From the NCBI RefSeq assembly GCF_002251295.1, contig NZ_NPJA01000039.1, positions 1-64,000 of the forward strand: 64,000 bases of DNA. Reading direction: 5' to 3'. This document shows positions 17,539-26,876 of this stretch, one piece after another. This DNA comes from Prevotella sp. P5-50. Its GTDB lineage: Bacteria; Bacteroidota; Bacteroidia; Bacteroidales; Bacteroidaceae. A program made the position numbers and the translations under genes. Numbering within the stretch: the first letter of the stretch is position 1; every line of letters starts with the position of its first letter. The notes beneath the pieces are model-generated. The model was not told the origin of the DNA and made no database searches. It saw only the letters and a program-made list of their open reading frames with translations.

Positions 17539-19029
17539 ATGTCAAATAGATACCTATTAGGTTTTGACGTGGGCAGTTCTTCTGTCAAAGCGTCGTTGGT
17601 AAATGCCGACACAGGCAAGTGTGTTGCTACTGCTTTTTATCCTGAAAAAGAAGCTCCTATTATGGCTGTAAAAGCAGGATGGGCAGAACAGGATCCTCAG
17701 ATGTGGTGGGATAATGCCAAATTGAGTTTGAAGAAAATTATGGCTGATGCCCAGGTTAAGGGTGAAGATATCAAGGCTATTGGTATTTCCTATCAGATGC
17801 ACGGCTTGGTATGTGTAGATAAGAATCTGCAGGCGCTGCGTCCTTCTATTATTTGGTGTGATTCACGTGCAGTACCTTATGGCGAGAAAGCATTCCGTGA
17901 TTTGGGCGCAGAACAATGTCTTGGTCACTTGTTGAATTCACCAGGTAACTTTACTGCGGCTAAATTGGCATGGGTGAAAGAGAACGAGCCCGACATTTAT
18001 GAGAAAATTTATAAGGTGATGTTGCCGGGTGATTATATTGCCATGCGTCTCTCAGGTGTTGCCAATACTACAGTAAGTGGATTGAGCGAAGGAATGCTTT
18101 GGGATTTCAAAAATAACAGAGTTGCTGATTTCTTGACCAAATATTATGGCTTTGATGAGTCGATAATCAGCGATATCGTTCCGACTTTCAGCATTCAGAG
18201 TGAAGTTTCGGCAGAAGCTGCTGCAGAGACAGGTTTGGAGGCAGGAACCCCGATAACCTACCGTGCAGGTGATCAACCCAACAATGCATTGTCGCTTAAT
18301 GTGTTTAATCCTGGAGAAATCGCATCTACAGCCGGAACATCAGGTGTGGTTTATGGTGTGCTTGGAAATGTTAACTACGACAAGAAAAGTCGTGTGAATA
18401 CATTTGCACACGTCAATCATACTGAAGAACAAACCCGTTTGGGCGTACTGCTGTGCATCAATGGTACAGGTATCCTAAATGCATGGGTTCATCGTAATAT
18501 AACTCCTGAGGTTGGTTATGCAGAGATGAATGATCTCGCTGCTACTGTTCCTATCGGAAGTGAAGGAGTTACTGTTATTCCTTTTGGAAACGGTGCAGAA
18601 CGCGTTTTGGAGAACAAGGAAATTGGCTGTTCGTTCAATGGTGTTAATTTTAATAAGCATAATCGTGCACATCTTGTACGTGCTGCACAGGAAGGTATTG
18701 TGTTCTCGTTCTGCTATGGTATGGAAATCATGCAACAGATGGGTATGGATATCCACAAGATACATGCTGGTAAGGCTAACATGTTCTTGAGTCCATTGTT
18801 CCGTGATACCCTCGCAGGTGTTAGTGGGGCAACTATTGAATTATATGATACAGATGGATCGGTAGGCGCTGCCAAGGGTGCTGGTATCGGTGCTGGTATC
18901 TATAAAGACAATAATGAGGCTTTTGCTTCTTTGGATAAACTTCAGGTGATTGAACCGGATGAGGCACACCGCGCAGAGTATCTTGCTGCTTACGCCCGTT
19001 GGAAGGATATTCTGAAAAACAATATCTGA
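17539..19029 (+). CDS. xylB: Xylulokinase
   Basis: FGGY-family sugar kinase of 496 residues that phosphorylates D-xylulose to xylulose 5-phosphate. The N-terminal phosphate-1 motif is GFDVGSSSVKASLV (near 8). The xylulokinase features AGWAEQDPQMWW near 52 and SYQMHGLV near 85 follow, then the catalytic region RAGDQPNNAL near 250 and the C-terminal GSVGAAKGAGIGAG. Length is normal for XylB. It stands alone, without xylose isomerase or a transporter nearby. It is preceded by an A-rich 5' region (GAACTTTG at 17489-17496 is a possible imperfect -7 box) and followed by a strong terminator. Xylose from xylan would feed it; a GH115 glucuronidase lies 14 kb away. Confidence 0.92.
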   Translation: MSNRYLLGFDVGSSSVKASLVNADTGKCVATAFYPEKEAPIMAVKAGWAEQDPQMWWDNAKLSLKKIMADAQVKGEDIKAIGISYQMHGLVCVDKNLQALRPSIIWCDSRAVPYGEKAFRDLGAEQCLGHLLNSPGNFTAAKLAWVKENEPDIYEKIYKVMLPGDYIAMRLSGVANTTVSGLSEGMLWDFKNNRVADFLTKYYGFDESIISDIVPTFSIQSEVSAEAAAETGLEAGTPITYRAGDQPNNALSLNVFNPGEIASTAGTSGVVYGVLGNVNYDKKSRVNTFAHVNHTEEQTRLGVLLCINGTGILNAWVHRNITPEVGYAEMNDLAATVPIGSEGVTVIPFGNGAERVLENKEIGCSFNGVNFNKHNRAHLVRAAQEGIVFSFCYGMEIMQQMGMDIHKIHAGKANMFLSPLFRDTLAGVSGATIELYDTDGSVGAAKGAGIGAGIYKDNNEAFASLDKLQVIEPDEAHRAEYLAAYARWKDILKNNI

Positions 19030-19054
19030 TTATAGATATTGCTTCATATAGTTT

Positions 19055-19095
19055 CTCCTCTCTTGCTAATAACAAGAGAGGAGTTTCCTTTTTCT
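19055..19095. terminator. Terminator between xylB and buk
   Basis: CTCCTCTCTTG at 19055-19065 pairs perfectly with CAAGAGAGGAG at 19073-19083, with a 7-base loop, followed by a T-rich run. It lies 26 bases after the xylB stop. The genes on either side converge here, so the hairpin may serve both, although the T-run favours the plus strand. Confidence 0.85.
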
Positions 19096-19119
19096 CAGAA
19101 TCTAACTACTGTGTTGGGG

Positions 19120-20187
19120 CTATTGGTAAATTTGTGCCTTGCTAGTTCCTTTTAATACAGATAACGCATTGAGAGCTAATGCTTCCATTTCGTTTTCTCC
19201 AGGAAAACAATAAACAGGTGCGAGGTAGCCGATTCTGCGACGAAGCTCGTTAGTAATGTAATCACTATGTGCCATGCCCCCTGTCAATAGAATAGCGTCA
19301 ACGTTACCGCAAAGTACTGCACCTTCTGCTGCTATTTGTTTTGCTGTGTGGTAAATCATGGCATCTGTAATGATTTGTGCTTGTTTGTCTCCATTCTTGA
19401 TGCGTTCTTGTATCTCTTTCATGTTGTTGGTGCCAAGATGTGCGGTAAGTCCTGCTTTTCCTGCTATTCGCTTCAGTAATTGTTTTTCTGTATATTTTCC
19501 ACTGAAACAGAGGCGGATGAGGTCTGCTGCCGGCAAGGAACCTGCACGCTCTGGCGAGAACGGACCTTCACCGTCGAGAGCATTGTTGGTGTCGATGGCC
19601 TTTCCGTGTTCATGTGCTGCTACGGATATGCCTCCTCCTAAGTGGCAGATGATGAGATTGAGGTCTTCGTATCTTTTACCGATTTCTCTTGCGTATCGTC
19701 TTGCAATGGCTCGTTGATTAAGAGCATGCCATATACAGATGCGAGGCATGAGCGGACTACCGCTGATACGTGCTAATGGAGAGAGTTCATCGACAACTCC
19801 TGGGTCAGCAATAAATGCGCGACAGTTTGGAATTGTGATGGCAATTTCATGTGCTATCAGACAACCAAGATTGCACGCGTGATTGTGCATGACGCATCCG
19901 TGTAGTGTGTCGTTGAGCATCTGCTCGTTGATTTCATAAACTCCACCTGCAATAGGCTTAACCAAGCCTCCACGTCCAATGACAGCATCGAATTTTACAG
20001 GAATATTAGCACGGTGCAGTTCTTTGATGACAAGATTGCGTCGGAAATCCTGTTGTTCGGTAATAGCATCATAGACAGCCAATTCATCGGCAGAGTGGGT
20101 GATGCTATGAAGGAGTATTGGCTTTTCGTCTTCATAGACAGCTATCTTTGTCGATGTTGAACCTGGGTTGATGACGAGAATTCGCAT
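19120..20187 (-). CDS. buk: Butyrate kinase
   Basis: ASKHA-superfamily acyl kinase of 355 residues, converting butyryl phosphate and ADP to butyrate and ATP. The N-terminal NPGSTSTKIAVY phosphate motif, GRGGLVKPIAGGVYEI near 71, HNHACNLG near 101, DPGVVDEL near 128 and CHLGGGISVAAH near 185 are all characteristic of butyrate kinases. Length matches the family. It follows phosphate butyryltransferase by 109 bases on the same strand. Some members prefer branched-chain acyl phosphates, so the physiological substrate might be isobutyryl or isovaleryl phosphate. Confidence 0.92.
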   Translation of the reverse strand: MRILVINPGSTSTKIAVYEDEKPILLHSITHSADELAVYDAITEQQDFRRNLVIKELHRANIPVKFDAVIGRGGLVKPIAGGVYEINEQMLNDTLHGCVMHNHACNLGCLIAHEIAITIPNCRAFIADPGVVDELSPLARISGSPLMPRICIWHALNQRAIARRYAREIGKRYEDLNLIICHLGGGISVAAHEHGKAIDTNNALDGEGPFSPERAGSLPAADLIRLCFSGKYTEKQLLKRIAGKAGLTAHLGTNNMKEIQERIKNGDKQAQIITDAMIYHTAKQIAAEGAVLCGNVDAILLTGGMAHSDYITNELRRRIGYLAPVYCFPGENEMEALALNALSVLKGTSKAQIYQ

Positions 20188-20296
20188 AGTTTTTGATAAT
20201 TAGTTAATGACTTTCTGCACTTATCTCATTCCCTTGTTGTTTTCTTTTTGGCCTTTCTTTTAGAGTGCCGTTTTTGTGGAAAGGACTTGTTTTGAG

Positions 20297-21136
20297 TTAA
20301 TCCGGTAGGCTTGATAGGGCGAAGAGAATGCTGTTGAATTTTGCTTCGGCACAGTCGCCACGTGAAGGTACCACGACTGGATGGGAAGCTCCACAAAGCA
20401 TTCCTGCTGTTTTCGCTCCTGCAAATAGTGTCATGGATTTGTAGAAAACGTTACCTGCCTCTATGTCTGGCATGATGAGCACATCGGTTTCGCCCATCAA
20501 TGGTGATTGCAGACTTTTAGCCTGTAAGGCTTTTAAAGAACATGCTGTTTTGATGTCGAGAGGACCATCTACGATACAATCACCATAGATACCATCTTTC
20601 GCCATCTGACAAATGTCTTTATAGCCGTCAACGAACGGAAAACGCTTACTTGGTTTCTCAGAACAATGAATAAGGGCAATACGTGGTTGACGGATGCCCA
20701 TGGCATGACATACTTCTGAAGCGTATCTTACCTGTTCGATGCGTTGCTCGTGAGTGGGATATGGAATTACCGCAGCATCGCTAAAGAAGAGCATTTTGTG
20801 GTAGGTGGGTATCTCAGCCAATGTGAGGTGGGTCAGGATACGTCCTTCTGGAAGCAGTCCATGTTCCTTGTTAAGTACCGCACGCAGAAGCTGGTCTGTT
20901 CCGATGAGTCCTTTCATAAGGACATCGGCTTCTCCGTTTCTTACCATGGCCACGGCCTTGTTGGCTGCTTCTTCTGGTATGTCATCATTTACATAGATAA
21001 TTTCTGCCAATCCAAGTTGTTCACATTGGTTGAGCGCAGACTTGGTGGCTTCGTCATAGACGCATACGGCAGCAATTTTACGGCATTTTCCATTCTGCTG
21101 CAGTTTGTTACGGAGTTCTTCAAAGGATTGAATCAT
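20297..21136 (-). CDS. ptb: Phosphate butyryltransferase
   Basis: A 279-residue member of the phosphate acetyl/butyryltransferase family, exchanging CoA for phosphate on an acyl-CoA. Typical elements are DVLMKGLIGTDQLLRAVLN near 70 (including the family GxxxT), LTHLTLAEIP near 102, SDAAVIPYPTHEQR near 118 and PDIEAGNVFYKSMTLFAGAKTAG near 222. With buk it forms a substrate-level phosphorylation pathway from acyl-CoA to acid. The genes that make butyryl-CoA are not in the window. It starts 34 bases after the fcl stop, so it may be co-transcribed with the GDP-fucose genes. Confidence 0.9.
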   Translation of the reverse strand: MIQSFEELRNKLQQNGKCRKIAAVCVYDEATKSALNQCEQLGLAEIIYVNDDIPEEAANKAVAMVRNGEADVLMKGLIGTDQLLRAVLNKEHGLLPEGRILTHLTLAEIPTYHKMLFFSDAAVIPYPTHEQRIEQVRYASEVCHAMGIRQPRIALIHCSEKPSKRFPFVDGYKDICQMAKDGIYGDCIVDGPLDIKTACSLKALQAKSLQSPLMGETDVLIMPDIEAGNVFYKSMTLFAGAKTAGMLCGASHPVVVPSRGDCAEAKFNSILFALSSLPD

Positions 21137-21170
21137 AGGCTTTAGTTATTTTTTTTTATTGTTAGGATTT

Positions 21171-22376
21171 CTATATCAGACTTTGCCGATACCATTCAAA
21201 GAGTTTTCTTACTCCATTTTCAATCTCTACGTGATGCGTCCATCCCAGTGAGTGTAGTTTGGAAACATCGATGAGCTTGCGCATGGTTCCGTCAGGTTTT
21301 GAGGTGTCGAAAACGATCTCACCATTGAATCCTATGGTTTCCCTTATCAATTCTGAGAGTTCTCTGATGGTGAGTTCTTTTCCTGTTCCTACGTTGATGT
21401 GACAGTTGCGGATTTCTCCAAGGGCAGGAATTGCACCACCACGTCCTTCAGAATTGTTTCGATCTACGAGACCATTAGTCTTTGCACCGTAGAAAACAGA
21501 TGAATATTTTTCTATTCCAATGATGTCTTTGAAATCTACGTTTAGGAGGATGTAAACACTTGCGTCTGCCATGTCTTCACTCCATAGAAATTCGCGTAGT
21601 GGAGTGCCCGTTCCCCATAAAACAACCTTGTTGTCGTATATGCCGTAGAATTCTAATGCTCTTAGAATACGTTCGTGGCTATTGTTTCCATCAACATTAC
21701 CTTCTCCGATGATGGCTCGTAATTTGTCCGTGGGGTTGATGGGTCGTTTATTCATATCTGTTTCGATACTCTTCCAGTCTTGTTCGTGGATGAGTTTTGC
21801 CAGATAGATTTTTCGCATCATAGCAGGCATGACGTGACTGTTTTCAAGATGGAAGTTGTCGTTTGGTCCGTAGAGGTTGGTTGGCATCACGGCGATATAA
21901 TTCGTGCCGTACTGTAGATTATAGCTCTCACACATCTTAAGACCTGCTATTTTGGCAATAGCATATTCCTCGTTGGTGTATTCGAGTGGTGAGGTAAGCA
22001 AGACATCTTCCTTCATGGGCTGTGGCGCGTTTTTAGGATAGATGCATGTTGAGCCAAGGAACAGCAGTTTCTTGACTTGGTGTGCATAGGCTTCGCTGAT
22101 AACGTTGCATTGCATTTTCATGTTCTGCATGATGAAGTCTGCACGGTAGAGGGAATTGGCCATGATGCCACCTACGAAGGCTGCTGCAAGGACAACAGCA
22201 TCAGGTTGTTCTTGGTCGAAGAACTGTTTGACTGCTATTTGGTCAGTCAGATCAAGTTCTTTATGGCTTCGCCCAACGAGATTTGTATAACCCCGTTGCT
22301 TGAGATTATTCCAAATGGCTGAGCCTACGAGCCCGTGGTGTCCAGCTACATATATTTTGCTGTTCTTGTCCAACAT
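21171..22376 (-). CDS. fcl: GDP-L-fucose synthase
   Basis: Extended short-chain dehydrogenase that epimerises and reduces GDP-4-keto-6-deoxymannose to GDP-L-fucose. It shows the Rossmann GHHGLVGSAIW near 13, GSTCIYPKNAPQPMKE near 107 and the catalytic Y-x3-K in YAIAK near 138, then PTNLYGPNDNFH. At 401 residues it is 70-80 longer than E. coli Fcl. The extra residues lie in loops at about 195-240 and 275-325 (for example IGEGNVDGNNSHERI). It follows gmd by 65 bases. GDP-fucose is a likely precursor for the nearby exopolysaccharide or for glycoproteins. Confidence 0.92.
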   Translation of the reverse strand: MLDKNSKIYVAGHHGLVGSAIWNNLKQRGYTNLVGRSHKELDLTDQIAVKQFFDQEQPDAVVLAAAFVGGIMANSLYRADFIMQNMKMQCNVISEAYAHQVKKLLFLGSTCIYPKNAPQPMKEDVLLTSPLEYTNEEYAIAKIAGLKMCESYNLQYGTNYIAVMPTNLYGPNDNFHLENSHVMPAMMRKIYLAKLIHEQDWKSIETDMNKRPINPTDKLRAIIGEGNVDGNNSHERILRALEFYGIYDNKVVLWGTGTPLREFLWSEDMADASVYILLNVDFKDIIGIEKYSSVFYGAKTNGLVDRNNSEGRGGAIPALGEIRNCHINVGTGKELTIRELSELIRETIGFNGEIVFDTSKPDGTMRKLIDVSKLHSLGWTHHVEIENGVRKLFEWYRQSLI

Positions 22377-22441
22377 TGTTGTCTTTGTTTTGACTTTTAT
22401 CTTGTTTATTTTTACCCCGTTGTGGGGCGCCTTGTTTATAA

Positions 22442-23530
22442 TTATTCTGGGAGCTGTGCTTTGAGGAAGAGTTTTTTGACGAAGGTCATGTCATGGCGAA
22501 CCATGATTCTGACGAGTTCTTCAAAGGATGTCTTCTGTGGGTTCCATCCCAGTGTGTTTTTGGCTTTTGCTGGATTTCCGAGTAGTTGGTCAACTTCTGC
22601 AGGGCGGAAGTATTTAGGATCTACTTCTACAAGAATTTTTCCTGTTTTCTTGTCTATTCCTTTTTCGTCTATACCATCGCCACGCCATTCCAATTCAATA
22701 CCAGCCTCCTTGAATGCGAGTGTCGCAAACTCACGTACAGTATGGTATTCGCCTGTTGCAATGACAAAATCATCGGGTTGGGGCTGTTGTAGTATAAGCC
22801 ACATGCATTCGATGTAGTCTTTTGCGTATCCCCAGTCACGGAGTGAGTTGAGGTTTCCGAGATAGAGCTTGTCTTGATAGCCTTGTGCAATGCGTGCGGC
22901 AGCAAGTGTTATTTTTCTTGTGACGAATGTTTCACCTCTTCGTTCACTTTCATGATTGAAGAGAATACCGTTACAGCAATACATGCCGTAGGACTCCCGA
23001 TAGTTTTTCATGATCCAAAAGCCATAGAGTTTGGCTACAGAATAGGGCGAACGGGGATAGAATGGAGTTGTTTCGCTTTGCGGAACTTCTTGTACTTTTC
23101 CAAATAGTTCTGATGTTGAGGCTTGGTAGATGCGACAGCTTTTTTCCAGTCCGCAAATTCTTACTGCTTCGAGAAGTCTGAGTACTCCTGTTGCATCAAC
23201 GTCTGCCGTATATTCTGGCACGTCAAATGACACCTTTACATGGCTTTGTGCTGCAAGGTTGTATATTTCCGTAGGTTTTGTTTCACCAATGATTCTGATG
23301 AGCGACGAAGAGTCTGTCATGTCCGCCCAATGGAGGTTGACGAGTCGTTTTTTCTTCATATCGCGTACCCATTCATCGAGATAGAGATGTTCAATTCTTC
23401 CTGTATTGAATGATGATGAACGTCTTAGGAGTCCATGTACTTCGTAACCTTTCTCGATGAGAAATTCAGCGAGGTACGAACCGTCTTGTCCGGTAATTCC
23501 TGTGATGAGGGCTACTTTCTTGTCTTCCAT
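22442..23530 (-). CDS. gmd: GDP-mannose 4,6-dehydratase
   Basis: NADP-dependent dehydratase of 362 residues making GDP-4-keto-6-deoxy-D-mannose. Motifs: [15 protein letters not shown] near 10, [17 protein letters not shown] near 34, [13 protein letters not shown] near 90, [16 protein letters not shown] near 137 and the active-site Y-x3-K in [10 protein letters not shown] near 161. Length is standard. It lies between manC and fcl in pathway order, so the three probably form one operon. No separate strong promoter was seen in the 84 bases before it. Confidence 0.94.
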   Translation of the reverse strand: MEDKKVALITGITGQDGSYLAEFLIEKGYEVHGLLRRSSSFNTGRIEHLYLDEWVRDMKKKRLVNLHWADMTDSSSLIRIIGETKPTEIYNLAAQSHVKVSFDVPEYTADVDATGVLRLLEAVRICGLEKSCRIYQASTSELFGKVQEVPQSETTPFYPRSPYSVAKLYGFWIMKNYRESYGMYCCNGILFNHESERRGETFVTRKITLAAARIAQGYQDKLYLGNLNSLRDWGYAKDYIECMWLILQQPQPDDFVIATGEYHTVREFATLAFKEAGIELEWRGDGIDEKGIDKKTGKILVEVDPKYFRPAEVDQLLGNPAKAKNTLGWNPQKTSFEELVRIMVRHDMTFVKKLFLKAQLPE

Positions 23531-23614
23531 ATCTATGTTATTGTCTTAGTCTTGTTTGGTTTAAGGATTATTTTTCTTTCGTGCGAAATAAAATCGCTAG
23601 ATTTTTAGACTCGG

Positions 23615-24682
23615 TTAATTCATTTCAGAGAACTGCTTGATGCGTTGTTCTTCTGAGAGTTTGCAGATGAGCAGGGTGTCGTTGTTTTCTGCTACGATAT
23701 AACCGTCGAGTCCCTGTACTACCACTTTTTTTTCTTGTGTGGTATGGATCATACAGTTGTGTGACTCTACGAGAGTGATATTATTTCCGATGCATGCATT
23801 ACCATAGATGTCTTTTCTGGTCTGCATTTGCAGCGAACCCCATGTGCCGAGGTCGCTCCATCCGAAGTCTGCAGGACATACGAAAATCTCTTCTGCCTTC
23901 TCCATGATGGCATAATCGACGGATATGTTGTCACATTCTGGGAATGTGCGGTCTATTTCCTCCTGTTCTTTTTCTGTTCCGTATATCGGGAGTAGTGACT
24001 CGAAGAGTTTGGACATGACGGGTTGATATACGCGGAATGCATTGACGATGGTTGATACATTCCAAATGAATATACCTGCGTTCCAAAAATAGTAGTTCTT
24101 CTTGATATATTGTTTAGCAGTCTCAAGGTCTGGCTTTTCCTTGAAGGAATCCACTCGGAAAATTTCTTTGTTTCGTAAAGAACTGCTTGACAGGTCTGCC
24201 TGTATGTATCCGTATCCTGTTTCTGGTCTTGAGGTTTTCATGCCCAGTGTAACGATGGCATCGCTATCAGCCGTAAAATCCAGACACTCGCTTACTACAC
24301 GTCTGAATTCTACAGGGTCAGTTACGATATGGTCACTTGGTGTGACTACGATATTAGCTTTGGGGTCTTGAGCTTTAATTCGCCAACTGACGTATGCAAT
24401 ACATGGTGCAGTATTGCGCCGACATGGTTCGCAAAGTATATGGTTTGTTGGCATGTCTGGCAGTTGTTGCTGCACCATATGAACATATTTTCGATTTGTG
24501 ACCACCCATATATTGTCATGGGGGACTACACTTTCGAAGCGGTCTCTTGTGAGTTGGAGCAATGAGCGTCCGACTCCCAATACATCGATGAACTGTTTTG
24601 GGGTTTCTTCGGTACTCATAGGCCAGAATCTGCTACCTACTCCTCCTGCCATGATAACGAGATGGTTATTGTTTCTTGACAT
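23615..24682 (-). CDS. manC: Mannose-1-phosphate guanylyltransferase
   Basis: Nucleotidyltransferase of 355 residues making GDP-mannose from mannose 1-phosphate and GTP. The signature VIMAGGVGSRFWPMSTEETPKQF-type site lies within residues 9-32; the first 20 residues contain the Gly-rich loop. PSDHIV near 113 and EKPDLETAKQY near 180 follow, and the C-terminal segment GWSDLGTWGSL is typical. No fused isomerase domain is present. The start was placed at the ATG at 24682, because the frame extends upstream only to a TTG that falls on the promoter element. It opens the GDP-fucose gene set. Confidence 0.9.
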   Translation of the reverse strand: MSRNNNHLVIMAGGVGSRFWPMSTEETPKQFIDVLGVGRSLLQLTRDRFESVVPHDNIWVVTNRKYVHMVQQQLPDMPTNHILCEPCRRNTAPCIAYVSWRIKAQDPKANIVVTPSDHIVTDPVEFRRVVSECLDFTADSDAIVTLGMKTSRPETGYGYIQADLSSSSLRNKEIFRVDSFKEKPDLETAKQYIKKNYYFWNAGIFIWNVSTIVNAFRVYQPVMSKLFESLLPIYGTEKEQEEIDRTFPECDNISVDYAIMEKAEEIFVCPADFGWSDLGTWGSLQMQTRKDIYGNACIGNNITLVESHNCMIHTTQEKKVVVQGLDGYIVAENNDTLLICKLSEEQRIKQFSEMN

Positions 24683-24721
24683 AAGCAATTTATACGTTGT
24701 TGAAAGTTTAAGAAAACGTGG

Positions 24722-24729
24722 CAAATATA
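24722..24729 (-). promoter_or_regulatory. Probable promoter of manC
   Basis: The minus strand reads TATATTTG, a match to TAnnTTTG, 39 bases upstream of the manC ATG. The surrounding sequence is very AT-rich. It would serve manC, gmd and fcl, and possibly ptb and buk. Confidence 0.55.
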
Positions 24730-24799
24730 CGGAAAATATTCGGTATTAAGAAATATTTACGTCTATTTTATCTGCCTTTTTACAAGAATCTTTGTTTTT

Positions 24800-25429
24800 T
24801 TACTTTTTTCTTGATTTTTTTAGCAACGAACGCACGATGAAATAGCCAATGGCAAGTATCATGATGGCAAGTATGCCAATTTTTATGTATTCGGCATATT
24901 CTGTGATTTTATCGTTTAGTTGCTCTTCAGGTACAACGCTGTGGAGGTACCATCCCAGGAGTGCGAGGATAGAATGCCATGCTGCTGCTCCTACTGTAGT
25001 ATAGAGCAAGAATTTCCAGTAGTTCATCTTGGCGAGTCCTGCTGGGATGGAAATAAGGTGTCTGATGCCAGGTATGAGTCTTCCTGTGAGAGTTGCTACT
25101 ACGCCGTGGTCGTCGAAGTAGCGTTCGCTTTTCTCTACTTTCTCTTGATTGAGTAGGCATAGTTTTCCCCATTTGCTGTTGGCGAAACGATAGATTACCG
25201 GTCTTCCTACGTAGTATGCCACAAGATAGTTGATGGATGCTCCGAAGTCAGCTCCGATTGTAGCGAATAGTATGACAAGGAAAACATCAAGATTTCCTCC
25301 TGCAGCATGGTAGGCTGCTGGTGTAACTACGAATTCTGATGGCACGGGTACGACCGTGCTTTCGAGTAGCATGAGGAAGAATATGGTGCCATAGTTGAGG
25401 TTGGCAAGGAGTGATGTAATAAAGTTCAC
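24800..25429 (-). CDS. DedA family membrane protein
   Basis: A 209-residue polytopic protein of the DedA (SNARE-associated/VTT) family, implicated in undecaprenyl phosphate or phospholipid translocation. It shows the reentrant-loop region FLLMLLESTVVPVPSEFVVTPA near 18-39, GASINYLVAYYVGRPV near 63-78 and TGRLIPGIRHLISIPAGLAKM near 115-135, with the conserved Arg and Gly residues. The GTG start overlaps the TGA stop of the TPR gene, implying translational coupling. If it recycles undecaprenyl phosphate it would support polysaccharide synthesis; that is inference. Confidence 0.9.
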   Translation of the reverse strand: MNFITSLLANLNYGTIFFLMLLESTVVPVPSEFVVTPAAYHAAGGNLDVFLVILFATIGADFGASINYLVAYYVGRPVIYRFANSKWGKLCLLNQEKVEKSERYFDDHGVVATLTGRLIPGIRHLISIPAGLAKMNYWKFLLYTTVGAAAWHSILALLGWYLHSVVPEEQLNDKITEYAEYIKIGILAIMILAIGYFIVRSLLKKSRKK

Positions 25430-26859
25430 TGTTGTTTGCTTTTATGAATCTGTTTATATGCGAAATCGTAATAGTCCTTCGTGGCCATATTCTCGGGAAA
25501 GTATGCCCCGAGTATCATGCGCAGTTCGATGGGATTTCGTTCTGCTGCCAGACGGAGATAATAGAGAAAGTCTTCAGCTTGGTTAAGTCTGAGTGAGCAT
25601 AGTGCGAGAAGTGAAAGTCCTTCTGTGCAATTTTCATCGATGACTGGCAATTTCTCTTTGAGTAGTTGGAGACACTCTTTATATCTTTGACAGTCTGTTA
25701 GGGAGATAGCAATTCTTATGAGTGTATGCATCTGGTCTGTTGACAGTTCGAGAGCTTTGTTGAAATATCTATCAGCTGCTTCGTACTGTTTCTCAGTTTG
25801 TAGGATATGTGCCCGAGCCACGTAGAGGTCTGTTTTGTTTTCTCCTTTTTCTTCTGCTTTATCCAAAAGTTTTTTTGCCTCTTCGTTATTCCCAAGTGCA
25901 CCTTGGCAGAGTGCCATTTGATGATAGATAGCTCCTTCGTATTCTCTGGCATTCCCGCTTTCCTTGAGTGCTTTTTCCAACCATTCCAATGCTTCCTTAA
26001 ACTCATTGGTGTTGATGAGGCAGGTGGCAAGTTGAATATATCCGCTACAATCATATTGTGCATGACTGAGGGCGGTCTTGAAAAATTTTACAGCCTCTTC
26101 CCAGTTGCCTTTTCCCATTAATGCAGATGCCTTGATGCCATGTGGAACGGGATCGTCAGGGTCAATGGCAATTGCATATTCGCTGCTATTGATGGCTTCA
26201 TCGAATTTGTTTTGTGAGAGTTGTGCTTCAGCCAGTACTTTCCAGTATTTCTTGTCGAAAGGATATTTGTCGGCAAGTTCTGTGAATATGCTTTCACATT
26301 CTTCGAGTTTCCATGTACCGTAGAGTGCTCTTCCCAATAGTTCTTTATAGTCATCGTCCTTGACGTCACAATATCTCATCATCCATGTATATCCTCTTTC
26401 GTATTCTCCATAGTCGAGATAGAGGTTTGCTACGTCTTTGATGAACCATCCGTTGTCATCATTGGTGAGTTCGTGGAATTTTGCTTCAAGGAGCTTTTCT
26501 GCCTCTTCTAGCTTGTATTGGTAAATGAGTAGTTCGGCTTTGATGTAGATATAGTCGGGATCGTCTTCGGCTTCAATCATACTGACGTAGTATTCTGCCT
26601 CTTTGAGGTTGTCGTTCTGGAGTGCATTTCTTGCCATGAAGACATTGGGCAGGGTGGCGTTTGGGAAGAGGTCTATAGCGTTTTGTGCCACTTCCATGGC
26701 TTTATCCATTTGGTCTGTCAACCGATAGTAGTCTGCAATGTCTATGAGGTCGTCTGCATCAAAGAAGGGCGGCATCCCTTTGGATGCTGCCTCTTCGTAT
26801 GCTTTGAGCATTTCTCTGAACTCTGGGTCGTTGAAGAATTTGTCGTCAGTCAATAGCAT
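25426..26859 (-). CDS. TPR repeat protein
   Basis: A 477-residue protein built almost wholly of tetratricopeptide repeats from about residue 40 to 455, for example AIDPDDPVPHGIKASALMGKGNWEEA-type units, each about 34 residues. There is no signal peptide or membrane helix, so it is probably cytoplasmic. It sits between glnS (17 bases) and dedA (4-base overlap). TPR proteins mediate protein contacts; the partner is unknown. The conserved placement next to housekeeping genes suggests a general role rather than a niche function. Confidence 0.82.
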   Translation of the reverse strand: MLLTDDKFFNDPEFREMLKAYEEAASKGMPPFFDADDLIDIADYYRLTDQMDKAMEVAQNAIDLFPNATLPNVFMARNALQNDNLKEAEYYVSMIEAEDDPDYIYIKAELLIYQYKLEEAEKLLEAKFHELTNDDNGWFIKDVANLYLDYGEYERGYTWMMRYCDVKDDDYKELLGRALYGTWKLEECESIFTELADKYPFDKKYWKVLAEAQLSQNKFDEAINSSEYAIAIDPDDPVPHGIKASALMGKGNWEEAVKFFKTALSHAQYDCSGYIQLATCLINTNEFKEALEWLEKALKESGNAREYEGAIYHQMALCQGALGNNEEAKKLLDKAEEKGENKTDLYVARAHILQTEKQYEAADRYFNKALELSTDQMHTLIRIAISLTDCQRYKECLQLLKEKLPVIDENCTEGLSLLALCSLRLNQAEDFLYYLRLAAERNPIELRMILGAYFPENMATKDYYDFAYKQIHKSKQQ

Positions 26860-26876
26860 TTAAATTGCCTTGTTTC

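Noticed and set aside
22410..22440. CCCC/GGGG hairpin between fcl and gmd
   Set aside because: Only four pairs and no T-run on the minus strand; not a convincing terminator or regulator.
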